Both the position numbers and the translations under genes were made by a program. From an uncultured Veillonellaceae bacterium (GTDB lineage: Bacteria > Bacillota > Negativicutes > Selenomonadales > Selenomonadaceae): a stretch of 64,000 nucleotides of DNA. This document shows positions 44,804-53,474 of the stretch, one piece after another. The notes beneath the pieces are model-generated. The model was not told the DNA's origin, made no database searches, and saw only the letters and a list, made by a program, of their open reading frames with translations. The stretch lies in NCBI GenBank assembly GCA_902801565.1, contig CADCIX010000008.1, forward strand, positions 1 through 64,000. Reading direction: 5' to 3'. Positions within the stretch are counted from its first letter, which is position 1, and each line of letters begins with the position of its first letter.

Positions 44804-44822
44804 AATTAATCAACACGCCCTA
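44804..44822. repeat. Right terminal repeat of the broken IS
   Basis: ATTAATCAACACGCCCTAA lies 31 bp after the transposase stop, where the IS end is expected. It is the same as the right end of the MITE at 44512-44677, which therefore looks like a non-autonomous derivative. The sequence from here to 44926 is AT-rich leader with no gene. Confidence 0.75.
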
Positions 44823-44926
44823 ATCCCAAAGCAGAAAAAACATTAACAGGGATTTTTCAAAACTTACTTTAATTTTCTGTAAACATCTAGTAAAATTAAG
44901 GAAGTGGTAGGGAGGTGCGCGTTTGT

Positions 44927-46537
44927 ATGATAGGAAAAATACCCAGGTTTGTGATGACAGAAGAAAACTTCAGTTCTGTGCAAAAACAGATAGAGGATAA
45001 TCTTCTGGAGAAAGGTATCGAAAATAAGGCGGTTATGCGCTCCAGCATGTTGCTGGAAGATATATGTTGCCGTCTTTTTGCGCATAAGAGCACTCAGGTG
45101 CAGGTGGAGATTCACCACCGCTTTGGTTCAACCAGTTTGCGGCTGAAATCGGAGGGGGAGGCGTATAATCCTCTAAGTGAGGAAAATACCTGGACAGATG
45201 AGGATGTTGATTATTATCGCAGTATAGTCCTGAAGAGCAATCGTGACTGGTTGGGGTATTCGCGCAGCAATGGTCGCAATTGCCTGTCCATACAAGTCCG
45301 CAAGGACAATAAGAAGCAAGTGCGCTATACATTGCTGGGCATGATGCTGGGCATCCTGACTGGCCTGGCACTGAAGGGAATATTTTCAGCGGAGATTGTG
45401 GGCTTGTTTGATGTCTACGCAGTGGGCACCGTCCGTACCATGTTCCTTAATGCCATGAACATGATGCTGGCGCCAGTGGTGTTCTTTTCCATCATGGCAG
45501 GTATCATGAATCTTTCTGACGCATCGGATGTGGGGCGTCTGGGGAGGAACATGCTGGGATTGTATCTCTTGACCTCCGTGTGCTCTGCCGGACTCGCGCT
45601 CCTTTTGGGCACGAATATCTTCAGTGGGGAATTATTGCAGTGGGGTGTTGTCCAGGAAGATGAGGCTGCTCCTTTGTCGCTGTTGGACATGGTAGTGGGC
45701 ATCATACCGCGGCATATGACGGAACCGGTGATGTCGGGTAATATGCTGCAGGTAATCTTTTTGGCGCTGCTATTTGGCCTGACCATGAATAGCATGGGGG
45801 ATAAGGCGCATCCCCTGATCAATCTGGTAAAAGCTGCTGACACTCTCTGCCTGCGGGTGATAAGGACTATTGTGCAGTTGGTGCCTTTAGTGGCCTTCCT
45901 GTCCATGACCTCACTCATCTTCAAGGTGGGGCTGGATTCTCTGCTGACCTTTGTACGTGCGTTGCTGGCTCAGGGGGCGGTGCTGATACTCATGCTGGTG
46001 GTGTATGGACTTTTGGTGGTTGTCATTGGCCGGCTGTCTCCCGTGCCTTTTCTGAAAAAGCTTGTGGCCTTCCTGCCTCTGCCGGCTTCTCTGGGCAGTA
46101 CGAATGCCGCCATGCCCTTTTCTATGGAATTCTGTGTGAAACAGCTGGGGGTACAGGAAAAAATGGCGGGCTTTGCCATTCCCATTGGCGCCTCAGTGAA
46201 GATGGATGGCAATTGTGCTTTTATCATCCTGCAGTGTATCATGCTGGCGAAACTGTACGGCATAGATACAAGTGCCGGATTTCTGATGACGTTGGTGCTT
46301 ACATCTGTGGCATTGTCTTTTGGTTCGCCGGGAGTAACAGGAGGCGCAATCGTCTGTCTGGCTTCAGTGGCAGTATCTCTGGGCATACCCATAGAAGCCA
46401 TCGGCATGATGCTTTCCGTGGATCCTTTGATCTCCATGCTTCGGACGCCCCTGAATTCAGCTGGGGGTATAGCTGCTGCTTTTTTGCTGGCCAGATGCGA
46501 GGGGCAGGTGGATGAGGCGTCCTACCAGGCAGAGTGA
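44927..46537 (+). CDS. Dicarboxylate/amino-acid:cation symporter with N-terminal HATPase-like domain
   Basis: About 536 aa. Residues about 130-525 are an SLC1/DAACS-type symporter (glutamate, aspartate or C4-dicarboxylate uptake with Na+ or H+): AMNMMLAPVVFFSIMAGI, PASLGSTNAAMPFSMEF and IPIGASVKMDGNCAF are family motifs. The first 125 residues are unusual: LLEDICCRLFAHKS, then EIHHRFGSTSLRLKSEGEAYNPL resemble the N-box and G-box of RsbW-type kinases, with key Asn and Asp replaced. A STAS protein gene follows 101 bp later. GGAGGT lies 10 bases before the ATG; GTG 44915 is an alternative. Confidence 0.85.
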   Translation: MIGKIPRFVMTEENFSSVQKQIEDNLLEKGIENKAVMRSSMLLEDICCRLFAHKSTQVQVEIHHRFGSTSLRLKSEGEAYNPLSEENTWTDEDVDYYRSIVLKSNRDWLGYSRSNGRNCLSIQVRKDNKKQVRYTLLGMMLGILTGLALKGIFSAEIVGLFDVYAVGTVRTMFLNAMNMMLAPVVFFSIMAGIMNLSDASDVGRLGRNMLGLYLLTSVCSAGLALLLGTNIFSGELLQWGVVQEDEAAPLSLLDMVVGIIPRHMTEPVMSGNMLQVIFLALLFGLTMNSMGDKAHPLINLVKAADTLCLRVIRTIVQLVPLVAFLSMTSLIFKVGLDSLLTFVRALLAQGAVLILMLVVYGLLVVVIGRLSPVPFLKKLVAFLPLPASLGSTNAAMPFSMEFCVKQLGVQEKMAGFAIPIGASVKMDGNCAFIILQCIMLAKLYGIDTSAGFLMTLVLTSVALSFGSPGVTGGAIVCLASVAVSLGIPIEAIGMMLSVDPLISMLRTPLNSAGGIAAAFLLARCEGQVDEASYQAE

Positions 46538-46638
46538 AGCCTGATTTGAGAAAACATATAGAAGGAAAAAAGCGGCTGGCGTAGAATAGAGTCTAATAGA
46601 TAAGGGGTTATATTGAAGCATTAAGGAGTGAAGTGGTT

Positions 46639-46992
46639 ATGGAATTGAAAAAAGAAGTTTTTGGCGTATGGATTCTTTTCACCCTGAAAGGCCGTCTTGA
46701 TATACAGACAGCGCCAGATTTTGATAAGGAACTGTTGCCGGAAATTGAGAAGCGCCTGGATATCGCCTTGGATGCCAGCGACCTGAAGTACATCAGCAGT
46801 ATGGGCATCCGCTCTCTGATGCTAGCTGCTAAGAAAACCAGCGAAGTCAACCGTCGGGTAGCGATTTGCGGCATGCGTCCTGAAGTAAAGAAGGTTATTG
46901 AGTCTGCCGGGGTGGATGCGTTCATGGATGTGTACGATAACCTTTCAGATCTTCCTTTTGCAGCGGATATCCATACATCAAGACAAGCATGA
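46639..46992 (+). CDS. STAS-domain protein (anti-sigma-factor-antagonist-like)
   Basis: 117 aa, a single SpoIIAA/RsbV-like STAS domain: GRLDIQTAPDFDKELL, LDASDLKYISSMGIRSLMLAAK and ICGMRPEVKKVIESAG. The phosphorylatable Ser expected before the glycine is present in ISSMG. In partner-switching systems it would bind a HATPase kinase; the only such domain nearby is fused to the preceding symporter. AAGGAG lies 10 bases before the ATG. A terminator follows. Confidence 0.9.
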   Translation: MELKKEVFGVWILFTLKGRLDIQTAPDFDKELLPEIEKRLDIALDASDLKYISSMGIRSLMLAAKKTSEVNRRVAICGMRPEVKKVIESAGVDAFMDVYDNLSDLPFAADIHTSRQA

Positions 46993-47016
46993 GAGCAGTC
47001 ATCATATATATTTGCT

Positions 47017-47048
47017 AGCGCAGAGTTTCGGCTCTGCGTTATTTTTTT
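47017..47048 (+). terminator. Terminator after the STAS gene
   Basis: CGCAGAG, loop TTTCGG, CTCTGCG, then TTATTTTTTT. Confidence 0.88.
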
Positions 47049-47105
47049 GCGCAGTTAGCGGCAAGGATAGTAGAATATATGGAGTTTAAGAGGGAGGCGG
47101 ATTGA

Positions 47106-47732
47106 TTGTTCCAGAGATTATGGCAAAGAAAAAAGGCAGGAGCTCTGTGGCTATGGGCCAGGCTCCAGCGGGAGGTGGAGCATAAGATTGGCTTGATAGG
47201 CGTTCTGTTTGTGCTGAACTGGTTCACTATTTTCTGGCAGAACCTGCATTATTATCAAAACCAGCAACTGGTGGTACTGGCGGTGGATTTCTTCTTTGTA
47301 TTGGGGGGGACTGCCCTGTATGTGGCTCTGTTGGGGTTGTTGCCAGTGAAGGCTGTGGGGCGCGGGCTGCTGTTTATGTCCTTTTTCCTGTCGGCCTTGC
47401 TTGGAGGACTGGAGTGTTTTGCTCTCTGGAATTACCAGGCCCAGATTGGGGCGGGCATCATCACGGCGGTGATGCAGACCAATCCCCAGGAGGCAGGGGA
47501 GTTCTTTGCCCGCTATGTGGGGATTTTCGGTGTTGTCCTGTCTATTGGCTTCTTTGTCCTCTGTGTGGGCATTTGGCATTATATGCAGGCATTGCGCTGG
47601 AAATATCATGCAAATGATGAGCAGGTAGAGGCGCCAAGCATGGATGTGAAACTGGTAGAGGGTATGCTCAATGACTGTTTGGAGGCTATCCAAGATATCT
47701 TGCCCTCGTCTGCCCCAGTCCGTGCCCTGTGA
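47106..47732 (+). pseudogene. Truncated phosphoethanolamine-transferase membrane domain
   Basis: 208 aa with four or five TMs. QIGAGIITAVMQTNPQEAGEFFARY is typical of the EptA-like N-terminal domain. The catalytic periplasmic domain is missing: homology stops near 47600, and the frame ends by running into the 3' end of the oppositely oriented cas6 gene. It probably lost its catalytic half by deletion when that segment arrived. A complete family member is at 34063-35910. Confidence 0.75.
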
Positions 47733-48231
47733 GGCGGCCGACGCCGGAGAAGGCGGAGAACTGGGCCAGGAGCAGCAGGAGCTGCTGCTCCTCCCGGGCA
47801 AGATGTGAGGTGTCAAAGCTGAATTCTCCTTCGAAGGCCAGTGTTCCGCGATCCTCCTTGAGATAAACCGTGCGGCTCTGCCCGTGCCAGCGGCGGGGTG
47901 GCAGATCCCGGACCAGGGAACGGATGTCCTGGAGGCTTTGGGCCAGCAGGTCATTCCAGACGGAGATGCGCCAGAAAACCATATCTCCTTTATGGACAGT
48001 GAGACTGGTGGGAGGTCGGTGGTTTTGCATTTTTGTTTTCGGCGGTTGTATTCCGGACAGAGGGGATATGGCGAAGGCTTTTTGCCGTTGCGTGTCGTGG
48101 ATATATGCGGAAAGCTCCGGGCTGAGTCCCTGAAGCAGGGAAAAGAAGGCAGCGTGCAGGAGCCTTCCGTGGAACAGGGGGATGCGGGCGGTATTCTTTG
48201 CCGACAGGCGGTAGACAGCAGCAGCGAGCAT
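47686..48231 (-). CDS. cas6: Cas6-like CRISPR endoribonuclease, internally shortened
   Basis: 181 aa. The N-terminal RAMP half has FHGRLLHAAFFSLLQGLSPELS (with the candidate catalytic His), AYIHD and AFAISPL. The end has FSAFSGVGRLTGHGLGQTR, the glycine-rich Cas6 signature. Normal Cas6 proteins have about 60-70 more residues between these parts, so the middle appears deleted. The ribosome site AAAGGAG is intact. No repeats to process are visible, so it is probably a relic of the same CRISPR-Cas locus as the Cas1 fragments. Confidence 0.75.
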   Translation of the reverse strand: MLAAAVYRLSAKNTARIPLFHGRLLHAAFFSLLQGLSPELSAYIHDTQRQKAFAISPLSGIQPPKTKMQNHRPPTSLTVHKGDMVFWRISVWNDLLAQSLQDIRSLVRDLPPRRWHGQSRTVYLKEDRGTLAFEGEFSFDTSHLAREEQQLLLLLAQFSAFSGVGRLTGHGLGQTRARYLG

Positions 48232-48318
48232 AAAGATTCTCCTTTCAGATGGACAGGGGTTTTCCTTTATTTTTCGACAAGAGAGGGGGAAAACCTCTTT
48301 TGCGTTGGGGGGTGAGGG

Positions 48319-48347
48319 TTCACGAATCCGCCAATAAGTGATATACT
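48319..48347 (+). promoter_or_regulatory. Promoter of the U32 peptidase gene
   Basis: TTCACG, 17-bp spacer, TATACT, 39 bp before the ATG at 48386. Confidence 0.45.
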
Positions 48348-48385
48348 TTTATAGAAAGAAAATTATTGAAGGAGAAGTCACAGCT

Positions 48386-50335
48386 ATGATCTTAAACCGA
48401 AAGTCCGTAGAACTCTTGTCACCTGCCGGTACCTGGGATGCCCTGGTGGCCGGTATTGAGGCGGGGGCCGATGCCGTCTATCTCGGTGGGAAGCATTTCA
48501 ACATGCGCATGCACGAGGGGAATTTCAACTTTGACAATGCCATGCTGGCCAAGGCCGTCGAGTACGCCCATGCCCATGATGTCCGTCTCTATGTCACCCT
48601 CAACAATCTCATCAGCGAGGAAGAGCTGCCTGCCTTGAAGGAATATCTTTCCTACCTGGATACCATCCAGCCGGATGCCTTGCTGGTGCAGGATTTTGCC
48701 GTGCTGGAGCTGGTCCATGAGATGGGGGTCTCCATTCCCATCCACAGCTCCGTCATGATGAACATCCACAATGAGCATGCCATCGAGAAGCTCAAGGAAT
48801 ACGGCATCACCCGTATCGTCGTCGGAAGGGAAATGACCCTTTCCGAGCTCAGCCTGTTCCGCGAGCGCACGGGCATTGAGGTGGAGTACTTCATGCACGG
48901 GGACATGTGCTTTTCCGAGAGCGGGCAGTGCATCCATTCCGGCGTGGTCTTCGGGCAAAGCAGCAATCGCGGGCGCTGCCTCAAGCCCTGCCGCTGGTCC
49001 TTCAAACTCGTGGATGAGGATACCAAGGACATTCTTGATGCGGATGGGCCCGGGGCTTACAAACTGGCAATCAAGGACATGTGCATGTACCGCAGCATTC
49101 CCCAGCTCATCCAGGCAGGGGTGTTTTCCTTCAAGATCGAGGGACGCATGCGCCCTGCGGAGTTCATCCGCCGCATCGTGACCACCTATCGCCATGCCAT
49201 CGATGCCTATATCGCGGACCCTGCCGGCTATAAGACGAACGAGGAGGAATGGAAATCCCTCTATGACAATCGTGCGAGGGATTTTACCACCACCTTCGCT
49301 TTCGGGCAGCCCTCCAAAGATGCCATCGGCTTTACGGGAGAAAGGGAGCCGCGTTTCTTCAGCGATGCGGTGAAGGAAGCGGGTTTCCAGGATGAGATCC
49401 TGAAGCAGGAGCCCCCCATCCAAAAGGAATTCCCCAAGCATCCTGTTCTTTCCCTGCGGGTCAATTCCCCTGCAGCCGCCAGGTCCGCCATCGAAAATGG
49501 CGCAGATCGCGTTTATGTGGGCGGTGAGGTGTTTCGTCCGCTGCGTCCCTGGACCTTGCAGGACTATAAAGAGATTCTTGCCTTTGCAAAGGAACGGGGG
49601 GCCAAGGTCATCATCAACACGCCCCGCACCACCATGCGCAGGGAGTGCGGCGAGCTGGAACAGCTTTTCACGGCCCTGGGGGAGATTGCTCCCGATGGAC
49701 TGATGGTCAGCAATCTCGGCTCCCTGCATCTGGCGAAAAAGCTCACGAAGCTTCCTCTGCAGGCGGATATCTCCTTCAACCTCTTCAACCATTTCGCGGC
49801 GAAATTCCTGAAGGAGAACGGCCTTTCCATGGGAACAGCATCCCTGGAGCTTTCCTTTGGGCAGCTGCGGGAAATCGTGGAGAATTCCGAACTGCCCATT
49901 GAGGTCATCGTGCACGGCTCCTATGAGTCCATGCTCTGCGACCACAACATCCCTGCCATGTCCCTGCCTCACTTCAACGAGCTGGACAATCCGGAAATCC
50001 TTGACAGGCACTATGCCCTTCTGGACGGCGCCGATGAGGTTCATCCCATCCGCATTGACCAGTATGGGCGCAACCATATCTATTTTGCCAAGGATCTCTG
50101 TCTCTATCCCTACCTTGACAAATTCTGCGGCGTTGCCTCCTATCGCGTCGAGGCGCAGGACTATTCGCCGGAGCTCACCGGCCTTGTCACCCGTCTCTAC
50201 CGCGAGCGGCTGGATGGCCTTTCCGGCGGCAAGGCGGAATGCGATGATGAGCTTTTTGCTGCCGTGCAGGAGAAAAGCCCCCGCCAGTTCGGGATAGGCA
50301 TCTACCGTTTCCGCCAGAGCAAAAATTCCATTTAA
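48386..50335 (+). CDS. Peptidase U32 family protein
   Basis: 649 aa. The U32 domain includes ELLSPAGTWDALVAGIEAGADAVYLGG, EYFMHGDMCFSESGQC and CLKPCRW, with several conserved Cys that in RlhA/TrhP-type members serve RNA hydroxylation. A second half (about 345-640) has a collagenase-like repeat. The members are annotated as collagenase-like proteases, but RNA modification (tRNA/rRNA hydroxylation) is the better-supported role for several. The ATG follows GAAGGAGAAG. The aminotransferase gene starts 13 bp after its stop. Confidence 0.88.
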   Translation: MILNRKSVELLSPAGTWDALVAGIEAGADAVYLGGKHFNMRMHEGNFNFDNAMLAKAVEYAHAHDVRLYVTLNNLISEEELPALKEYLSYLDTIQPDALLVQDFAVLELVHEMGVSIPIHSSVMMNIHNEHAIEKLKEYGITRIVVGREMTLSELSLFRERTGIEVEYFMHGDMCFSESGQCIHSGVVFGQSSNRGRCLKPCRWSFKLVDEDTKDILDADGPGAYKLAIKDMCMYRSIPQLIQAGVFSFKIEGRMRPAEFIRRIVTTYRHAIDAYIADPAGYKTNEEEWKSLYDNRARDFTTTFAFGQPSKDAIGFTGEREPRFFSDAVKEAGFQDEILKQEPPIQKEFPKHPVLSLRVNSPAAARSAIENGADRVYVGGEVFRPLRPWTLQDYKEILAFAKERGAKVIINTPRTTMRRECGELEQLFTALGEIAPDGLMVSNLGSLHLAKKLTKLPLQADISFNLFNHFAAKFLKENGLSMGTASLELSFGQLREIVENSELPIEVIVHGSYESMLCDHNIPAMSLPHFNELDNPEILDRHYALLDGADEVHPIRIDQYGRNHIYFAKDLCLYPYLDKFCGVASYRVEAQDYSPELTGLVTRLYRERLDGLSGGKAECDDELFAAVQEKSPRQFGIGIYRFRQSKNSI

Positions 50336-50348
50336 GGAGAGATGATTC

Positions 50349-51641
50349 ATGCCTGAATATATCGGCCCGGAAGCCATTCTGGAAAAAAAGAAGAAATACA
50401 TCATGCCCTGCCTTGCCCATTTCTACAAGGAGCCGAGGCAGATGGTGCGTGGGGAGATGCAGTACCTCTACGACAGCGAGGGCAGGAAGTACCTGGACTG
50501 CTTTGCCGGCGTTTCCGTCATGAACTGCGGGCACTGCAACCCTGAGATCACCAAGAAGGTCTGCGAGCAGGTGACGAATCTGCAGCATGTGTGCAATATC
50601 TATCTTACGGAAAACTTCGTGAACCTTGCCGAGCGGCTGGCAGAGGTTACCCCTGGTGACCTCCAGAAGACCTTCTTCTGCTCCACCGGTTCCGAGGCCA
50701 ATGAAGGAGCCGCATTGCTTGCCTCCATCTACACGGGAAGCAGCGAGTTCATCGCCCTCAGGAACGGTCTCCATGGGCGCACGAAGCTCGGCATGAGCCT
50801 CACGGGCATTCAGATGTGGAGGACGGACCCGAATCCCGTGGGCGGCATCAATTTTGCCCCCAATCCCTATTGCTACCGTTGTCCTCTGGGCAAGAAGCAT
50901 CCTGAATGCGGCCTTGCCTGTGCCGATATGGTGGAGGACCTCATCAAGACGGCAACCTCCGGTCATCCGGCGGCACTCATTGCGGAGCCCATCCAGGGAA
51001 ATGCCGGCATCGTGACGCCTCCCAAGGGCTACTTCAAGCGCGTGAAGGAAATTCTTGAGAAATACAATGTACTTCTCATCATCGATGAGGTGCAGACCGG
51101 CTTTGCCCGCTCCGGCAGGATGTTTGCCATTGAGAACTTCGATGTTGTGCCGGACATCATGAGTGTTGCCAAGGCCCTGGGCAATGGCGCGCCCATCAGT
51201 GCCTTCATCTCCACGGCAAAGATTGCCGATACCTATACGAAGCCCGGCGCTTCCACCCTGGGTGGCAACCCCGTTTCCAGCACGGCGGGCCTTGCAGTCC
51301 TCGACTACATTGAGAAGCACGACCTCATGGGGAATGCGCAGAAGCGCGGGCAGCAGCTCAGAAACGGATTGCTGGAACTGCAGAAGAAATACCCTGTCAT
51401 CGGCGATGTGCGCGGACTGGGGCTCATGGTGGGTGCAGAGTTCATCCATCCGGAGGACAAGAGCCCGAATCCGGACCTGCTGGACAAGGTATTGGAGACC
51501 ATGAAGGACGATGGCTTCATCATCGGCAAGAACGGTGTCGCCCGCAATGTCATGGCATTCCAGCCACCTCTTGTCATCACGGAGCAGAACATAAACGACG
51601 TGCTCAATGCACTCGATCTCGTACTGGAAAAGACCAAATAA
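50349..51641 (+). CDS. Class III (omega-type) PLP aminotransferase
   Basis: 430 aa. Class III signatures are present: FFCSTGSEANEGAALLA, LHGRTKLGMSLTG, LLIIDEVQTGFARSG and the PLP Lys in SVAKALGNGAPISA. An unusual Cys-containing insert YCYRCPLGKKHPECGLAC (about 174-193) resembles the putrescine/alanine-glyoxylate-type subgroup. It transfers an amino group between an amine or amino acid and a keto acid; the substrate cannot be read from sequence. It shares an operon with the U32 gene and ends at a bidirectional hairpin. Confidence 0.88.
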   Translation: MPEYIGPEAILEKKKKYIMPCLAHFYKEPRQMVRGEMQYLYDSEGRKYLDCFAGVSVMNCGHCNPEITKKVCEQVTNLQHVCNIYLTENFVNLAERLAEVTPGDLQKTFFCSTGSEANEGAALLASIYTGSSEFIALRNGLHGRTKLGMSLTGIQMWRTDPNPVGGINFAPNPYCYRCPLGKKHPECGLACADMVEDLIKTATSGHPAALIAEPIQGNAGIVTPPKGYFKRVKEILEKYNVLLIIDEVQTGFARSGRMFAIENFDVVPDIMSVAKALGNGAPISAFISTAKIADTYTKPGASTLGGNPVSSTAGLAVLDYIEKHDLMGNAQKRGQQLRNGLLELQKKYPVIGDVRGLGLMVGAEFIHPEDKSPNPDLLDKVLETMKDDGFIIGKNGVARNVMAFQPPLVITEQNINDVLNALDLVLEKTK

Positions 51642-51655
51642 CGAAAGACATGAAA

Positions 51656-51690
51656 AACGGCAGTGCCTTTGATATGAGGCACTGCCGTTT
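51656..51690. terminator. Bidirectional terminator between convergent genes
   Basis: A perfect 13-bp stem (AACGGCAGTGCCT with AGGCACTGCCGTT) with an 8-nt loop and A-rich/T-rich flanks, serving both the aminotransferase and the minus-strand gene. Confidence 0.88.
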
Positions 51691-51692
51691 GA

Positions 51693-53228
51693 TTATGTTT
51701 GCACGAAAAGGGATTGGACGAATCCTTCTTCTGTCATGTAGCGTGGGTCGAAGGGGATGCATCCCGTCGCCTCCTGAACAGTTGGAGCCATGTGGAACAC
51801 GTCCTCCTGGTTCGACCCCAGGAGCTCAAGGCTGCCCTTGACGCTCAGGAGATCCATGCCGTTGATCTTGCAGAACATCAGTATGACTGCCGTGAGGACG
51901 GAGGCCCGTCGTTTCAGGGTATCGGAAAGGGTGGAGCGTGTCAGGAAATCCTCATAGAACTTGATGAGCATCTGGACAGCATGGACGCTGAAACCGAGTT
52001 TCCTTGCCGCATCCCCCAGCCGCTTCTCCGACGCGGCATATTTCTCGTGAAGCCCCTCTGCCTGTACGATGGGGGCGGGATAGTCCTTCATGGGGACGAC
52101 CTTGAGCTGGGCAAAATCGGTGAGGATATGGATGGTATGGCGGACCGCCGCCGCCTGTCGGGCAAAGAACATCTCCAGTGTGGCATCCGGCCTTTGGTAC
52201 TTGAAAAGCTCCAGCTGCCTGAGTATCTCATCCTTTATGCGGTTCCGCAGGCGGCTGCTGGCAGGGACGGTTGTGATATAGTTGAGTAGCATGACGCCGC
52301 GGGCATGGATATGCCCGTAAAGGATCACGCGCTTGTAATCCGGAATGAAGGAATCCGGTGCGGGAAGCTCGATGACCTCGTCGGTAAACATGTCCCGGCA
52401 GGTGATGTACTCCCCATCCATGTCTTCGATGTAGAAGACCGTGAACCGTGCCTTTAGCAGATCCCGCACGATGGCTTTCTCTGTGGGGTCGAGATTTCCC
52501 TTCTCATGGGCATAGAAATATTGCAATGGTGTGTCGTCGGTCTGCAATAGATGATAGTCAAAGAGGAAGTAGTCCCAGAAGCTGAACCAGAAGGAATCCT
52601 GTGCCTCCTTGTCCTGTTCGTCGGGATGTTCATAATTCGGCCCGCCAAAAAGGGCCACGGCCCGGGTAAGGTCCATGAGGAAGCCGGTCTGGTGGAAATA
52701 CTCCCCGATATCCTGCAAGAGCTTGTCGAGGATATCATTGAGCTTGTCCATGTCCTCCGGCGTGATCTCTTCCAGATGTTCCAGGGCGCTGTAGAACTCT
52801 CCTGCCGGATGCCTTTCGGGAAGGAGGAACTGGCCGTTCTCGTAAAAGGAGTCCTTTGCCTCCTGAAGCTGCTCCTGCAGTTCTGCATACTTGATGCGCT
52901 GCAGATACTTGTAAAAATCCTCAAAAACATCCAGGATGCCGGTGACAGCCTGCTCGTCGAGGGTATCGGTTCCCCGCTCTTCTGCAATCCGATAGGCAAT
53001 TTCCTGATAATCACTGGGAATCAGTGTCTCCAGGGCATACAGTTTCGTCTCCATCACATAGAGCAGGGCGATTCGCAGGATATCCCACAATCCCTTCAGG
53101 TCGTTATCCTCAGAGCCATGCCATGCGTTCTTGCGCAGGTACCGCTCCACGATATCCATGGGCAGGACATGTTCTGCGTCCATATATTCGTTATAGAATT
53201 TCTCAACTTGTCCGTATACATTGACCAT
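51693..53228 (-). CDS. Unrecognised 511-aa soluble protein
   Basis: No family recognised. It is acidic and Tyr/Phe-rich, largely helical, with no signal or TM. FWFSFWDYFLFDYHLLQTD at about 210-228 and YKRVILYGHIHARGVMLLN at about 295-313 are distinctive. The segment from about 415 to 465 could be a helix-turn-helix followed by a helical bundle, but I cannot support that. It has the complete tandem palindromic promoter upstream and is followed by a terminator. The ribosome site (AGAAGG) is about 12 bases from the ATG. Confidence 0.7.
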   Translation of the reverse strand: MVNVYGQVEKFYNEYMDAEHVLPMDIVERYLRKNAWHGSEDNDLKGLWDILRIALLYVMETKLYALETLIPSDYQEIAYRIAEERGTDTLDEQAVTGILDVFEDFYKYLQRIKYAELQEQLQEAKDSFYENGQFLLPERHPAGEFYSALEHLEEITPEDMDKLNDILDKLLQDIGEYFHQTGFLMDLTRAVALFGGPNYEHPDEQDKEAQDSFWFSFWDYFLFDYHLLQTDDTPLQYFYAHEKGNLDPTEKAIVRDLLKARFTVFYIEDMDGEYITCRDMFTDEVIELPAPDSFIPDYKRVILYGHIHARGVMLLNYITTVPASSRLRNRIKDEILRQLELFKYQRPDATLEMFFARQAAAVRHTIHILTDFAQLKVVPMKDYPAPIVQAEGLHEKYAASEKRLGDAARKLGFSVHAVQMLIKFYEDFLTRSTLSDTLKRRASVLTAVILMFCKINGMDLLSVKGSLELLGSNQEDVFHMAPTVQEATGCIPFDPRYMTEEGFVQSLFVQT

Positions 53229-53328
53229 AAAACCACATGCCTTCTACCTGTCCCATGAGTCCAGGATTGCTGCAGGGACACACATTCTCGTTGTTCGCGC
53301 CTTTGGCGCGCTCTTTCCAAGCCTTCCC

Positions 53329-53464
53329 ATTATAACGCATTGTTCAAATTTTGCCAACGGCAAAATCTTCCAATTGACGTTTCGACGAGGCAGATGCCTC
53401 GTCATAACGCATTGCGACGCGAAGCTAGCCCCCGGAGGGGGTTCAAATTTTGCCAACGGCAAAA
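53329..53464 (-). promoter_or_regulatory. Tandem palindromic promoter module, locus 4 (minus strand)
   Basis: Read on the minus strand: first palindrome (53464-53448), a GC-rich insertion sharing GCTTCGCGTCG with locus 1, CAATGCGTTATGAC, a hairpin GACGAGG-6 nt-CCTCGTC, GAAACGTCAAT, second palindrome (53365-53349), TTGGCA, 17 bp, TATAAT (53334-53329). It drives the 511-aa gene. The hairpin arms differ from loci 1 and 2 yet remain paired. Confidence 0.75.
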
Positions 53465-53474
53465 TCTTCCAAGC

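Noticed and set aside
36000-48300. A CRISPR array
   Set aside because: Cas1 and Cas6 relics prompted a search for regularly spaced direct repeats of 25-40 bp. None was seen; the only repeats are two-copy debris and MITEs.
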